Shown here in pieces: positions 23,957-33,095 of a stretch of DNA of 64,000 nucleotides; the stretch's first letter is position 1, and each line of letters begins with the position of its first letter. The notes beneath the pieces were generated by a model, which had not been told where the DNA came from, did no database searches, and saw only the letters and a program-made list of their open reading frames with translations. Position numbers and translations under genes: made by a program. This DNA is from Bacteroides fragilis (GTDB lineage Bacteria; Bacillota; Clostridia; Lachnospirales; Lachnospiraceae), in contig JAMPFK010000002.1 in the NCBI GenBank assembly GCA_023664485.1, positions 186,001 through 250,000 on the forward strand, in the 5' to 3' direction.

Positions 23957-24202
23957 CTATTTTTCCCGGTAATCCTCAGAACTGTTATATTTTGTCACAT
24001 ATCTCCGATAGGATTCCTGTCTGTTCTGCTGTATTCCTGTATTCTCCGGCGTCCGCCGTCCGCTGCTCAAATGCTGGTAGGAATCATGAAAATCCTGAAC
24101 AGAGTTTATATTTCTGGTCTTTTCCCGGTTTTTTTTCAGTTTTACAAATGTGTATACATACATAACGATGATGAACAGGCCAAGCAGAATAAAAATCTTC
24201 AT
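23957..24202 (-). CDS. 81-residue single-pass membrane protein, unknown
   Basis: A small protein with an N-terminal membrane helix (KIFILLGLFIIVMYVYTFV) followed by a hydrophilic, probably disordered tail rich in Arg, Gln, Ser and Tyr. The start has an excellent GGAGG site. It lies between dtd (26 bp) and the glycosyltransferase gene (13 bp) on one strand. I do not recognise the family. Confidence 0.65.
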   Translation of the reverse strand: MKIFILLGLFIIVMYVYTFVKLKKNREKTRNINSVQDFHDSYQHLSSGRRTPENTGIQQNRQESYRRYVTKYNSSEDYREK

Positions 24203-24228
24203 AGCGGGGAACCTCCATTTTTATGATG

Positions 24229-24675
24229 TCAGAGTTCTTCAGAATCGAGCATGACAGTAAAAGGCCCGTCATTGACCAGAGAAATTTTCATATCCGCACC
24301 AAAAGCCCCCTGCTGTACGTTGGGAACGGTTTCTTTACATCTGGCGACGATATATTCATATAGAGAATTGGCAATATCCGGTTTTCCGGCATTGGTAAAA
24401 GAAGGCCGGTTGCCATGCCGGCAGTCGGCATAAAGCGTAAACTGGGATATCAGCAACAGACTGCCATTTACGGCAGCCAGATTTAAATTCGTCTTTCCGG
24501 CTTCATCTTCAAAAATACGAAGGTTCAGCAGTTTGTGAACCATCTTATCCGCGGTTTCCTGCGTGTCGTTCTGGCTGACGCCGATAAAAACCAGAAAACC
24601 GTTCTGAATCTGTCCGATGGTTTCGGAGCCGACTCTGACATCCGCTTCCATGACCCGTTGTATTAAAAATTTCAT
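24229..24675 (-). CDS. dtd: D-aminoacyl-tRNA deacylase
   Basis: A protein of 148 residues that hydrolyses D-amino acids mischarged onto tRNA. Family hallmarks are the start KFLIQRVMEADVRVGSE, LLISQFTLYADCRHGNRPSF (the SQFTL active-site segment, about 76-95), and the C-terminal NDGPFTVMLDS. The length is standard. It is co-directional with the AI-2E transporter gene 16 bp upstream. The usual relA neighbour is absent. Confidence 0.94.
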   Translation of the reverse strand: MKFLIQRVMEADVRVGSETIGQIQNGFLVFIGVSQNDTQETADKMVHKLLNLRIFEDEAGKTNLNLAAVNGSLLLISQFTLYADCRHGNRPSFTNAGKPDIANSLYEYIVARCKETVPNVQQGAFGADMKISLVNDGPFTVMLDSEEL

Positions 24676-24691
24676 AGCTGTCGTTTTACTC

Positions 24692-26017
24692 CTATTTTTT
24701 TTTGGGTGTTTTCTCTTTCAGAGTTTCCAGAATGCCTTTTTCGCCACTGTCCTGAGACTTTTTTTCTTTTTTGACCGGAACATATTCCACGAAAGAATTT
24801 TCTTCCGTAATGGAACCGACCATCAGATAAGGCTGTGTCTCCGTCGGAAGCTCTTTTTGGGCGAGCCGTCTGTTGACGAGCGCTTTAAAACCCGCATAAA
24901 ATACCGCAAAAATCGGCACGCCGACGACCATACCGGGAATACCGAACAATCCGCCGAAAATCGTAATGGAAAAGATGACCCAAAAACTGGACAGTCCCGT
25001 GGAGTTGCCGAGAATCTTAGGCCCTAATATATTGCCGTCGAACTGCTGGATCACCAGAATCAGGATGATAAAATACAGGCATTGCAGTGGATTGACCATC
25101 AAAATCAGCAATGCGCTCGGAATCGCGCCGAGCCAGGGACCAAAGAACGGAATGATATTGGTCAAGCCGATAATGACGCTGACCAGAATCGCATACGGCG
25201 TCCCGATAATGCTCGTGCAGATAAAACAGATGACGCCGATGATGAGCGAATCGATGATCTTTCCGATGATAAAGCCCCCAAAAGTCGCATGAATGAAGCG
25301 TACATTCGATACGATCTGGTTCGCCGCCGGCGCGTCAAAAAAGGCATAGACTATCTTTTTGGCCTGTCCGGCAAGAGTCTCTTTACTGCCAAGTATATAA
25401 ATAGAAATGATAAAACCGATAATGAAATTCCACATCGCTTTAAAAAAGCCGATAACGCCGGTAGATAATGAAATCAGCAGCGCATTGACCCTGGGCAGTA
25501 CCGATGAATTCAGGAAATTCGTAAGCATTGTGGAAGATTTATTGAAAAGGTCGTTGGCAATGCCTTCCAGCTCCGGATTATTCTCCAGAAGGCCGGTCGC
25601 CCAGGATGCCAGATTGCTGACATACACAGGGAACTGGAAAATAATGCTTTGGATGCTTCGGATCAGTTCCGGTATGATTAAAGAAAAAAATTCATAGGCA
25701 ACGACAAAAATAACGGCAAGCGTGATCAGAATAGAAAATCCGCGGATCCGCTTATTGCTTTTCTTTGTTACAGGAACCTTGCTTTTTTCATAAAGCGGCT
25801 TTACAACCCTGCGCTCGATAGTGTTTAGAACCGGCGTGATCAGATAAGCCAGAATCAGGCCGTCTATGATCGGCATGGAAATTTTGATAAAAGAGCTTAC
25901 GGCCTCAGAAAGGCTTTCGCTGTGAAAAAGGATGTAGTAAAAAAGAATTCCTGCGATAATGGAAAAGGCTCCGGCCATTCCCCAATATAGATATTTTTTG
26001 TTAAATTTGAATTTCAT
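24692..26017 (-). CDS. AI-2E family transporter (UPF0118)
   Basis: A protein of 441 residues with about eight membrane segments and the family core GTPYAILVSVIIGLTNIIPFFGPWLGAIPS (positions about 25115-25205). Members act as exporters or antiporters; the AI-2 link applies to few of them, so the substrate here is open. The C-terminal tail of about 60 residues is charged and ends in a lysine-rich string. It appears to be the first gene of a minus-strand run with dtd, a small membrane protein and a GT4 enzyme. Confidence 0.88.
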   Translation of the reverse strand: MKFKFNKKYLYWGMAGAFSIIAGILFYYILFHSESLSEAVSSFIKISMPIIDGLILAYLITPVLNTIERRVVKPLYEKSKVPVTKKSNKRIRGFSILITLAVIFVVAYEFFSLIIPELIRSIQSIIFQFPVYVSNLASWATGLLENNPELEGIANDLFNKSSTMLTNFLNSSVLPRVNALLISLSTGVIGFFKAMWNFIIGFIISIYILGSKETLAGQAKKIVYAFFDAPAANQIVSNVRFIHATFGGFIIGKIIDSLIIGVICFICTSIIGTPYAILVSVIIGLTNIIPFFGPWLGAIPSALLILMVNPLQCLYFIILILVIQQFDGNILGPKILGNSTGLSSFWVIFSITIFGGLFGIPGMVVGVPIFAVFYAGFKALVNRRLAQKELPTETQPYLMVGSITEENSFVEYVPVKKEKKSQDSGEKGILETLKEKTPKKK

Positions 26018-26196
26018 TGACTGAACAGTGCCCCCTTCAAAATCTCCTGGTCAGGAACATCCGCCGACCGACTATGTTCAGTATACCATTTTTTTTACGA
26101 TCTGTATTACTTTTCTGTCATTTTTTTGAAATTTTTTAGAAAAAAATCATATAAAAATGAGACGATTCCCTGTATAATAGTGTGAGAAGAACTTCT

Positions 26197-26306
26197 AAAG
26201 CTCATGCCAATGGGCATTTCGCTAAGAAGTTCTACGATTCGCTTCGCGAATCTTTCTCACACTGGAGAATGCCTGATACGGCATTCTCCGCATAGATTTG
26301 AGATTT
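26197..26306. repeat. structured intergenic repeat, copy A
   Basis: About 110 bp starting AAAGCTCATGCCAATGGGCA. It contains hairpins ATGCC/GGCAT, GATTCGC/GCGAATC with a three-base loop, and GGAGAATGCC/GGCATTCTCC. Just upstream, GTGTGAGAA pairs with TTCTCACAC inside the copy, and AGAACTTCT pairs with AGAAGTTCT, so the whole can fold as a multibranch structure. A near-identical copy starts 128 bp later. No coding potential is seen. Confidence 0.8.
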
Positions 26307-26324
26307 CGCAGAACGGGACGGTCC

Positions 26325-26436
26325 AAAGCTCATGCCAATGGGCATTTCGCTAAGAAGTTCTACGATTCGCTTCGCGAATCTTTCTCACACTGGAGAATGC
26401 CTGAATACGGCATTTCTCTGCACAGATTTAAGATCT
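26325..26436. repeat. structured intergenic repeat, copy B
   Basis: Direct repeat of copy A with small changes at the end: the last hairpin reads GGAGAATGCC and GGCATTTCTC and is less perfect. The spacer between copies is about 18 bp. The rest of the 457-bp gap 26018-26474 holds only AT-rich sequence before 26180 and a short leader before the TtcA-like gene. Confidence 0.8.
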
Positions 26437-26474
26437 CGATTTGAAATTCAAGAACAAAAGGTTGGCAGATCACA

Positions 26475-27197
26475 ATGAAATTGCAGCAGGTTCTCAGCGT
26501 TACGCGCAAAGCGGTAGATGATTATCATATGATTCAGGCCGGAGACAATATCGCGGTAGGAATTTCCGGCGGAAAAGACAGCCTGACGCTGCTTCATGCC
26601 CTGCACGGGCTCAGACAGTTCTACCCGGCGCATTTTACCCTGCAGGCAATAACGGTCGATTTGGGCTTTCAGAACCTGAATCTGGATGCCATTATAAAAA
26701 TGTGCGCTGAATTGGAAATTCCCTATCATATCGTAAAAACGGATATTGGGAAGATTATTTTTGACGATAGAAAAGAAAGCAATCCCTGTTCTCTTTGCGC
26801 CAGAATGCGCAAAGGCGCGCTCAATGACGCCATCAAAAAGGCCGGGTGCAATAAAGTAGCTTATGCGCACCATAAAGACGACGTCGTTGAAACAATGCTG
26901 ATGTCCTTAATTTACGAAGGCAGGTTTCACACCTTCCGCCCTGTGACCTATTTGGACCGCATGGACTTAACCGTCATCAGGCCGCTTATTTATATGCGGG
27001 AAGCGGACGTCATCGGCTTTATCAACAAATATGAGCTTCCGGTGGTCAAGAGCCCATGTCCCGCAGACGGGCATACGAAGCGGGAATATATAAAAGAGAT
27101 TCTCCGGGGAATCAATCTGGATGCGCCCGGCGTCAAAGAGCGAATGTTCACAGCCATTCGGGACGGCCTGGATTACTGGGAAAAGGAATGCTTATAG
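26475..27197 (+). CDS. ttcA: TtcA-like tRNA thiolation enzyme
   Basis: A protein of 240 residues with the PP-loop ATP pyrophosphatase motif SGGKDS at residues 31-36 and a CxxC pair in NPCSLCARMRKG (about 104-107), plus a third cysteine in SPCPADGHTKRE (about 195). These are features of TtcA, which uses an iron-sulfur cluster to make 2-thiocytidine at tRNA position 32. It is shorter than the Escherichia coli enzyme (311 residues), so the Firmicutes TtcA-like subgroup is a safer label than strict orthology. It lies 27 bp before a Xer-type recombinase. Confidence 0.8.
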   Translation: MKLQQVLSVTRKAVDDYHMIQAGDNIAVGISGGKDSLTLLHALHGLRQFYPAHFTLQAITVDLGFQNLNLDAIIKMCAELEIPYHIVKTDIGKIIFDDRKESNPCSLCARMRKGALNDAIKKAGCNKVAYAHHKDDVVETMLMSLIYEGRFHTFRPVTYLDRMDLTVIRPLIYMREADVIGFINKYELPVVKSPCPADGHTKREYIKEILRGINLDAPGVKERMFTAIRDGLDYWEKECL

Positions 27198-27224
27198 TAA
27201 GTGTACAAAGAGGGGTATGATCAG

Positions 27225-28304
27225 ATGGACAGCAAGAACAACAATAATTACCACGATCAGCAGAATATCAACAATATTCAGAAAATGCGGGCGGTGCTGG
27301 ATACGCTTCCGCCCTTCTGCAGGCAGTTTTTCCGCGGTATAACGGAATATACTTCCGCCCGGACAAGACTCGCCTATGCCTATGATATCAGGATCTTTTT
27401 TGAATATCTGCACGATAAAAATTCTTATTGCGCGAAAATGGATATTACCGAATTCCCGCTTTCCATATTGGAACAGATCACACGGGAAGATATTGAGGAA
27501 TACCTGGAATACCTCTCCTATTATGAAAAGGAGGATAAGATCTATACGAACGACGAAAGGGGTAAGAAACGGAAACTGGCGGCTTTAAGAAGTTTCTATT
27601 CCTATTTCTTTGAAGCGGAGCTGATTCAGAAGAACCCTGCGGTGCTCGTTCCGCTTCCCAAACTGCATGAAAAGGAAATCGTCCGTCTGGATGCCGACGA
27701 GGTGGCCATTTTACTGGATCAGGTCGAGGATGGGACGAATTTAACAAAAGCCCAGCAGCGCTTCCATCATGTGACCAGGACGAGAGATATCGCGCTTTTA
27801 ACGCTGCTTCTCGGCACAGGCATCCGTGTATCGGAATGCGTCGGCCTGGATTTGGAGGATGTGGATTTTAAGAATAACGGCATCAAAATACGCCGTAAGG
27901 GCGGCTATGAAGCCGTCATCTATTTTGGCGGGGAGGTCGAGGACGCCTTAACGGATTATCTGGAGGAAAGGCATCATATCATTCCGCAGACAGGCCATGA
28001 GCACGCGCTCTTTCTTTCCATGCAGCAGCGCAGGATGTCGGTACGCGCGGTAGAGAACATGGTGAAAAAATATGCTTCCACCGTTACGAGCCTGAAAAAG
28101 ATCACGCCGCATAAGCTGCGCAGCACCTACGGCACTTCCCTTTATCGGGAGACCGGAGATATCTATCTGGTAGCGGATGTTCTCGGCCACAAAGACGTGA
28201 ACACGACCAAAAAGCACTATGCTGCGCTGGAGGATGAACGGAGACGTTCAGCCGCTGATAAAGTGCGGCTCCGCGAAAAACCAGGACGCGGGCAGACGTC
28301 ATAA
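27225..28304 (+). CDS. tyrosine recombinase, XerC/XerD-like
   Basis: A protein of 359 residues with an N-terminal SAM-like core-binding domain (about 25-140) and the tyrosine recombinase catalytic domain. The catalytic set is complete: Arg in GTGIRVSE (about 199), Lys in RRKGG, HKLRSTYG (about 295), His in GHKD (about 321) and Tyr in HYAAL (about 331). No phage or transposon genes flank it, so a housekeeping role in chromosome dimer resolution is likely. I chose the ATG at 27225 after AGAGGGG. An upstream GTG at 27201 would add eight residues. Confidence 0.85.
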   Translation: MDSKNNNNYHDQQNINNIQKMRAVLDTLPPFCRQFFRGITEYTSARTRLAYAYDIRIFFEYLHDKNSYCAKMDITEFPLSILEQITREDIEEYLEYLSYYEKEDKIYTNDERGKKRKLAALRSFYSYFFEAELIQKNPAVLVPLPKLHEKEIVRLDADEVAILLDQVEDGTNLTKAQQRFHHVTRTRDIALLTLLLGTGIRVSECVGLDLEDVDFKNNGIKIRRKGGYEAVIYFGGEVEDALTDYLEERHHIIPQTGHEHALFLSMQQRRMSVRAVENMVKKYASTVTSLKKITPHKLRSTYGTSLYRETGDIYLVADVLGHKDVNTTKKHYAALEDERRRSAADKVRLREKPGRGQTS

Positions 28305-28307
28305 AGT

Positions 28308-28349
28308 TTCCCCATAAAAATGCCCGGAATACAGGTATTTTATGGGGAA
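28308..28349. terminator. probable bidirectional terminator between converging genes
   Basis: TTCCCCATAAAA (28308-28319) pairs perfectly with TTTTATGGGGAA (28338-28349). The tails are only moderately T-rich on either strand. It sits between the recombinase gene and the converging kinase-like gene. Confidence 0.6.
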
Positions 28350-28379
28350 TTAAAATTACCTTGCAAATTCTGCCCTCTT

Positions 28380-29015
28380 CTATTTCTGCCCTCTCGCTTC
28401 AAAATCTTCGATATACTGGATCAGCAGCTTTACAGTGCCGTCCTCGCCGAGGATGCTGCTGTTGATCGACAGATCATAGCTGTCGGAGCGGCCCCATTTT
28501 TTGGAAGAATAATAGTTATAATAGCTCTGCCGCTGCTTATCCTTCTTGATCATCATATCCCTTGCCTTCTGCTCTGTCGTAACATCGTCATATTTGTTCA
28601 TAATGTGCCTGATTTTGCTTTTTTCGTCGGCATGGATAAAAATATGCAGGCAGTTCTTATATTCGCTCAAAGCGTAGTCCGCGCATCTTCCGACGATGAC
28701 GCAGGGGCCTTCATCCGCGATTTTCTTAATCGTATCGAATTGTGCCAGAAAAACTTTATGGCTGATTGGCATATCTACGAAAGCAGAAGAATTATATCCA
28801 AAGGAATAGGTATCCATTACGAGGTTATAGAGAAATGAGTTGGTCGGCCGCTCGTCGTGATTCTGCATCATCTCTTCGCAGAAACCGCTTTCCTTTGCGG
28901 TCCTTGTCAAAAGTTCCTTATCATAATATTTGATGCCGAAATGCTGTGCAAGCTTCTCTCCGATCTCGCGCCCGCCGGAACCAAATTGTCTGCCGATCGT
29001 AATTATAGTATTCAT
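28380..29015 (-). CDS. cytidylate kinase-like family protein
   Basis: A protein of 211 residues of the Cmk-like group (often called cytidylate kinase 2). It has the P-loop GRQFGSGGREIG near the start, followed by YYDKELLTRTAKESGF, and later GPCVIVGRCADYAL (about 100-113). These match nucleoside monophosphate kinases, but the CMP-recognition residues of true Cmk are not obvious, so the substrate is uncertain. It has its own promoter and stands alone, converging with the recombinase gene. GGAGG lies before the ATG. Confidence 0.85.
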   Translation of the reverse strand: MNTIITIGRQFGSGGREIGEKLAQHFGIKYYDKELLTRTAKESGFCEEMMQNHDERPTNSFLYNLVMDTYSFGYNSSAFVDMPISHKVFLAQFDTIKKIADEGPCVIVGRCADYALSEYKNCLHIFIHADEKSKIRHIMNKYDDVTTEQKARDMMIKKDKQRQSYYNYYSSKKWGRSDSYDLSINSSILGEDGTVKLLIQYIEDFEARGQK

Positions 29016-29049
29016 ATGCTATACCTCCTCTTCTATCAAGCTATACTTT

Positions 29050-29078
29050 ATTATATACATTTTTTCCATAAAAAGCAA
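29050..29078 (-). promoter_or_regulatory. promoter of the cytidylate kinase-like gene
   Basis: On the minus strand TTGCTT (29073-29078) and a perfect TATAAT (29050-29055) are separated by 17 bp, about 35 bp before the gene. Confidence 0.75.
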
Positions 29079-29111
29079 TTATTTTCCGGTGTCATTATAC
29101 AAAATATACAG

Positions 29112-29141
29112 AAAAAAAGACAGGCGCAATATACGCCTGCC
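29112..29141 (-). terminator. intrinsic terminator of cstA
   Basis: On the minus strand GGCAGGCG and CGCCTGTC form a stem followed by seven T residues. It lies about 40 bp after the cstA stop. Confidence 0.85.
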
Positions 29142-29182
29142 TTTCATTATAGCTGACTATAAGAAGAATGTCCTGTCAGAGA

Positions 29183-30835
29183 CTATTTTTCCTTACCCCA
29201 AAGCACCTTGCCGCCATCGATCAGAAGGATGACTGCAAGAACGACGATCGGAACGATGATGACATTCTGAAGGATATTCGTAAAGGTCGCCGTGCCGTCG
29301 AGCCCGCCGCCGATTAAAGCGGCCATATTGTTCTTAAAGGAGAAGATCAGGGATACGATGGTCGCACATGACATAAAGATAATCGGAATGTGCAGCATCT
29401 TGTTGTTTCTGCCCTGTTTCTTCAGGTAAGTACCGATTGCAAGGAATGCCGGCACCGCTACCAGCTGGTTACATGCGCCGAACAGCGGCCATACCTTTGC
29501 ATACCCTGCAAGACAGAGTGCAAAACCGCATAATGCCGTAATAACGGTAGCCACATACATATTCTCCAGTTTCAGCTTCTTGCCGGCACTGGTTCCCGCG
29601 AACAATTCCTGGAACATGAAACGGCCAAGTCTCGTAGCGGTATCCAGAGATGTCAGACAGAAGCAGGATACTGCCAGCGCAATAATCGTATAGGTCGCGG
29701 AAACCGCTCCTTCTGAGAAGCCGAGCGTTGCGAAGAATCCGGAAATCGCTGTCGCGAATACAACGGTCGGAGATGCGTAGCCCGCCGCCGCGAACTGTCC
29801 GTCCGCCGTCAGCGTCGCTACTGCGATTAAGGAAATGACCGCGAGCACGCACTCAATCAGCATGGAACCGTAACCTACCAAAAGCGCGTCTTTTTCATTG
29901 TCGAGCTGTTTGGACGTCGTACCGGAACCGATCAGCGAATGGAAACCGGAAATCGCACCGCAGGCAATGGTAATAAACAGCGTCGGGAACAGATAACTGT
30001 TTCCAACATGGAATCCGATATAAGCCGGAATCTGAACCGCCGGATGCGCACCGAAAATACCGACAACAGCTGCAATGATCATGAAGTAAAGCAGGAAAGA
30101 GCTCAAATAATCTCTCGGCTGTAAAAGAATCCATACAGGCGTTACGGATGCGATCATAATGTAAATGAATACGCAGACGATCCAGAACGTCTTAGGCAGC
30201 TCGATCGGGAAAGCAAGACCGATTGCAACGCATACCGCAAGCAGGATAACGCCGACAACGGACGCAACGATCATCGGCGCGTTCTTTCTGTATACGGCGA
30301 AACCGAAGCCGATCGCGAGCACGATGAACAGCAGAGATGCCGTAGCAACGGAACCGTTCGCCGCGCTTCCCGTAAAGGAATTCGCCACGATATCTGCAAA
30401 GGCAGCGATAACGAGCAGCAATACGAGCCATGCGAATACGGTAAAGAGAACTCTGCTCTTATGGCCGATGTTTTCTTCGATAACTTCGCCGAGAGATTTG
30501 CCCTCGTGGCGGATGGATACGAAGATGGAACCGAAATCCTGTACGGCGCCAAAGAAGATACCGCCGATCACAATCCATAAGAAACAGGGGAGCCATCCAA
30601 AAAATGCCGCCTGGATAGGGCCGTTGATCGGGCCTGCGCCGGCAATGGATGAAAAATGATGTCCCATCAGAACCGGAGTCTTGGCAGGACAGTAATCAAC
30701 ACCGTCTTCTAATTCATGGGCCGGTGTTTTACGGCTGGGATCGATACCCCAGGTCTTAGCCAGATATCTGCCGTATGTAAGATAAGCTACGACAAAGATA
30801 ACGATAGCTAATAAGATTAATACTACTGAGTTCAC
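29183..30835 (-). CDS. cstA: carbon starvation protein CstA family transporter
   Basis: A protein of 550 residues with about fifteen membrane segments. The CstA core is recognisable: GHHFSSIAGAGPINGPIQAA (about 58-77), GWLPCFLWIVIGGIFFGAVQDFGS, and SLIGSGTTSKQLDNEKDA. CstA and BtsT proteins take up pyruvate or peptides when carbon is limiting. It is shorter than the E. coli protein (701 residues) but near Gram-positive members. The start is GTG, preceded by AGGAGGGA at good spacing. Its terminator isolates it from the next gene. Confidence 0.93.
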   Translation of the reverse strand: MNSVVLILLAIVIFVVAYLTYGRYLAKTWGIDPSRKTPAHELEDGVDYCPAKTPVLMGHHFSSIAGAGPINGPIQAAFFGWLPCFLWIVIGGIFFGAVQDFGSIFVSIRHEGKSLGEVIEENIGHKSRVLFTVFAWLVLLLVIAAFADIVANSFTGSAANGSVATASLLFIVLAIGFGFAVYRKNAPMIVASVVGVILLAVCVAIGLAFPIELPKTFWIVCVFIYIMIASVTPVWILLQPRDYLSSFLLYFMIIAAVVGIFGAHPAVQIPAYIGFHVGNSYLFPTLFITIACGAISGFHSLIGSGTTSKQLDNEKDALLVGYGSMLIECVLAVISLIAVATLTADGQFAAAGYASPTVVFATAISGFFATLGFSEGAVSATYTIIALAVSCFCLTSLDTATRLGRFMFQELFAGTSAGKKLKLENMYVATVITALCGFALCLAGYAKVWPLFGACNQLVAVPAFLAIGTYLKKQGRNNKMLHIPIIFMSCATIVSLIFSFKNNMAALIGGGLDGTATFTNILQNVIIVPIVVLAVILLIDGGKVLWGKEK

Positions 30836-30899
30836 ACTGATTCCCTCCTAAAAATTTAATTTGGATTTAAAAATCCCTTATATAAAATAGATTGCTCTA

Positions 30900-31433
30900 T
30901 TATATAAGCTCTTCGTCGAAAACGCGCCGGAATGTCTTTTTGGAGCCGCGGCCCGTAAAATTGGTAATGACCGCCTTATCTTCCATCGAGGCGCAGACGA
31001 TATGCGCCTGTGAAAAACCGCGCATATTGAATTTGTAGCCCTTTTCAAAGCGGAACCTGCGGACCGCCCTGCGCATCGGCGCGGAAACGGCTTTCTGCGA
31101 CAGGATGGCGATCGTCAGATAGCTGTACATATGATTCGGATCCGGCATATCGCCGCCTTTCCTGACGAGCACCGGCTCCATATAATCTTTCACGATTTCG
31201 TAGGCTTCTTTTAAAAGCGCGTCCGTCACCGCGTCCGTCTCCATAAAAAGGATATGCTCGTAGCAGTCGGAGGACCACATATTCGCTTCTCTGACGAGAA
31301 CATACTTTTCTGTATGCGAAAAAAAGTATCCATACGCAGGATACTCTTTTCCATGAATGACATATGGCTGATAAATATCGAACGCACTTGAGTATTTTTC
31401 TAACAACTTATCCAGATAATCAGCCGTATTCAT
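30900..31433 (-). CDS. conserved-looking protein of unknown function
   Basis: A protein of 177 residues, soluble and without membrane segments. Notable stretches are HGKEYPAYGYFFSHTEKYVLV, MWSSDCYEHILFMET and a basic C-terminal third (RRAVRRFRFEKGYKFNMRGFSQA). No catalytic motif was recognised. The start follows AAAGGGG. It is co-directional with and 64 bp upstream of cstA, so the two might be co-transcribed. Confidence 0.65.
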   Translation of the reverse strand: MNTADYLDKLLEKYSSAFDIYQPYVIHGKEYPAYGYFFSHTEKYVLVREANMWSSDCYEHILFMETDAVTDALLKEAYEIVKDYMEPVLVRKGGDMPDPNHMYSYLTIAILSQKAVSAPMRRAVRRFRFEKGYKFNMRGFSQAHIVCASMEDKAVITNFTGRGSKKTFRRVFDEELI

Positions 31434-31569
31434 GTAATACCCCTTTGTATTATTGTATAATTATGTACGCTAACAAAACTTGATATAGATTCTATCACAT
31501 CCGTATCGAAAATACAATCATCAATTTATAAAAATTTAATGCAAACTTTAGAATTAAAAAAGAATGACG

Positions 31570-32505
31570 CTATTCGAGGATTTCCAGCAAATGTTCAAAA
31601 TACGCCGGCAGGGGCGCGGACACCTCCAGATACGCTCCGGTAGACGGAAGCTTTAAGCCGATCGTCATCGCATGGAGTGTCTGCCCCTCCAGATGATAAT
31701 TCGTTTTCCGGTTTCCGCCGTATACCGTATCGCCAAGAAGCGGATGCCCGATCGACGCCATGTGCACGCGGATCTGGTGGGTACGCCCCGTTTCCAGACG
31801 GCATTCGATATAACTGTATTCCCGAAACGTTTTCAGAATTTTATAGTGCGTAACGGCCCGCTTTCCGTTTTTTTCATTAACCGCCATCTTTTTGCGGTCC
31901 TTTTCATCCCGGCCGATAGGCGCGTCGATGCAGCCCTCTTCCGCTTCCAGCCTGCCCGGCATAATGTCAGGCCGCCCGTGTATGATCGCGCGGTATTTCC
32001 GGGTAATGGAATGCTCTTTTAGCTGGGATGCGACGAACTGATGGGCCGTATCATTTTTGCAGACGATCAGGGAGCCCGTCGTGTCCTTGTCGATCCTGTG
32101 TACGATGCCGGGCCGCAGAATGCCGTTAATGCCGGAAAGATTGTCTTTACAGTGAAACAATACCGCATTGACGAGCGTACCGCTGTAATGTCCCGGCGCC
32201 GGGTGCACGACCATGCCCTTCGGCTTATCTACAATCAGAATATCTTCGTCTTCGTACAGGATGGACAGAGGGATATTTTCGGCCGGAATGGATGGCTGTG
32301 ATGCGTCTGGGATCCGGAAACAGATGATATCCTCCGCTTTGACGCGATAGCTGGCCTTCTGCGCCCTGCCGTTGACCCAAACGCTGTTTTCCCTGATGAG
32401 TTTCTGGATATAAGAACGGGATAAGGAAGGCAGAGTACCGCTTATCCACTTATCGATTCTCTCTTCTTCCTCTTCCGGTTCTATGATATAGGTAAATTCT
32501 TTCAT
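31570..32505 (-). CDS. rluD: RluD-like 23S rRNA pseudouridine synthase
   Basis: A protein of 311 residues with an N-terminal S4 domain (about 15-75; RIDKWISGTLPSLSRSYIQKL) and the RluA-type catalytic domain with HRIDKDTTGSL (catalytic Asp, about 140) and GRTHQIRVHMASIGHPLLGD. The S4-containing form linked to lspA is usually the RluD branch that modifies helix 69 of 23S rRNA. It follows lspA and aroB on the same strand (42 bp from lspA). It is the second RluA-family protein in this window. Confidence 0.88.
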   Translation of the reverse strand: MKEFTYIIEPEEEEERIDKWISGTLPSLSRSYIQKLIRENSVWVNGRAQKASYRVKAEDIICFRIPDASQPSIPAENIPLSILYEDEDILIVDKPKGMVVHPAPGHYSGTLVNAVLFHCKDNLSGINGILRPGIVHRIDKDTTGSLIVCKNDTAHQFVASQLKEHSITRKYRAIIHGRPDIMPGRLEAEEGCIDAPIGRDEKDRKKMAVNEKNGKRAVTHYKILKTFREYSYIECRLETGRTHQIRVHMASIGHPLLGDTVYGGNRKTNYHLEGQTLHAMTIGLKLPSTGAYLEVSAPLPAYFEHLLEILE

Positions 32506-32547
32506 GGATAATCTTTCAGTCCTGTAGATTCTGCCGCAGGCAGTTTA

Positions 32548-33090
32548 TTACAATTCCCGGTATTTTTTCTGGTTAAAGCTGATAAAACTCAAATCGCTTT
32601 CTTTATAATAGAACAAAAGCGCAAGAACCAGTATGACGGTAGAAAAAGAAACATACATATCGGCCACGTTAAAAATCGGGAAATTGATCAGAATGATATA
32701 AATAAAATCGACGACATAATCCAGCCGGATACGATCGATCATATTGCCGATAGCGCCCGCCGCGATCAGGGAAAGCAGTATGTGCATCAGGTTATATTTT
32801 CTGGCATTCGGCGTCTTATAGAGAATATATGCGATGACGCTCAATACGATAACCGCCACAAAGACGAAAAAAACGCCCTGATTTTGCAGCATGCCAAAAG
32901 CAGCCCCCTTGTTTTCAAGATAATTGAGCTCCAGTACGCCGTCTATGAGCTTATAAGCCGGTTTATCCTTTAACCGGAGCACCGCAAGATATTTGGTAAG
33001 CTGGTCAAATATAATCAATATGATAATAAGTACGAAATCCGCAATCAGGTGTTTTCTTTTCTGTTTCGCCGAATGACTGATCGTTTTCAT
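32548..33090 (-). CDS. lspA: lipoprotein signal peptidase (signal peptidase II)
   Basis: A protein of 180 residues with four membrane helices. It cleaves the signal peptide of prolipoproteins before the lipid-modified cysteine. The aspartyl protease pair is visible in GNMIDRIRLDYVVDF and FNVADMYV (about residues 118 and 143). IIFDQLTKY is the conserved N-terminal motif. It lies 5 bp downstream of aroB and upstream of rluD. Confidence 0.95.
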   Translation of the reverse strand: MKTISHSAKQKRKHLIADFVLIIILIIFDQLTKYLAVLRLKDKPAYKLIDGVLELNYLENKGAAFGMLQNQGVFFVFVAVIVLSVIAYILYKTPNARKYNLMHILLSLIAAGAIGNMIDRIRLDYVVDFIYIILINFPIFNVADMYVSFSTVILVLALLFYYKESDLSFISFNQKKYREL

Positions 33091-33095
33091 CGTTA

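Noticed and set aside
26197..26436. Possible CRISPR array
   Set aside because: Only two units of about 110 bp with internal hairpins and a single 18-bp spacer; no cas genes are near.
27225..28304. Integrase of a mobile island
   Set aside because: No phage, transfer or cargo genes and no attachment-site repeats flank it, so a housekeeping Xer role is more likely.
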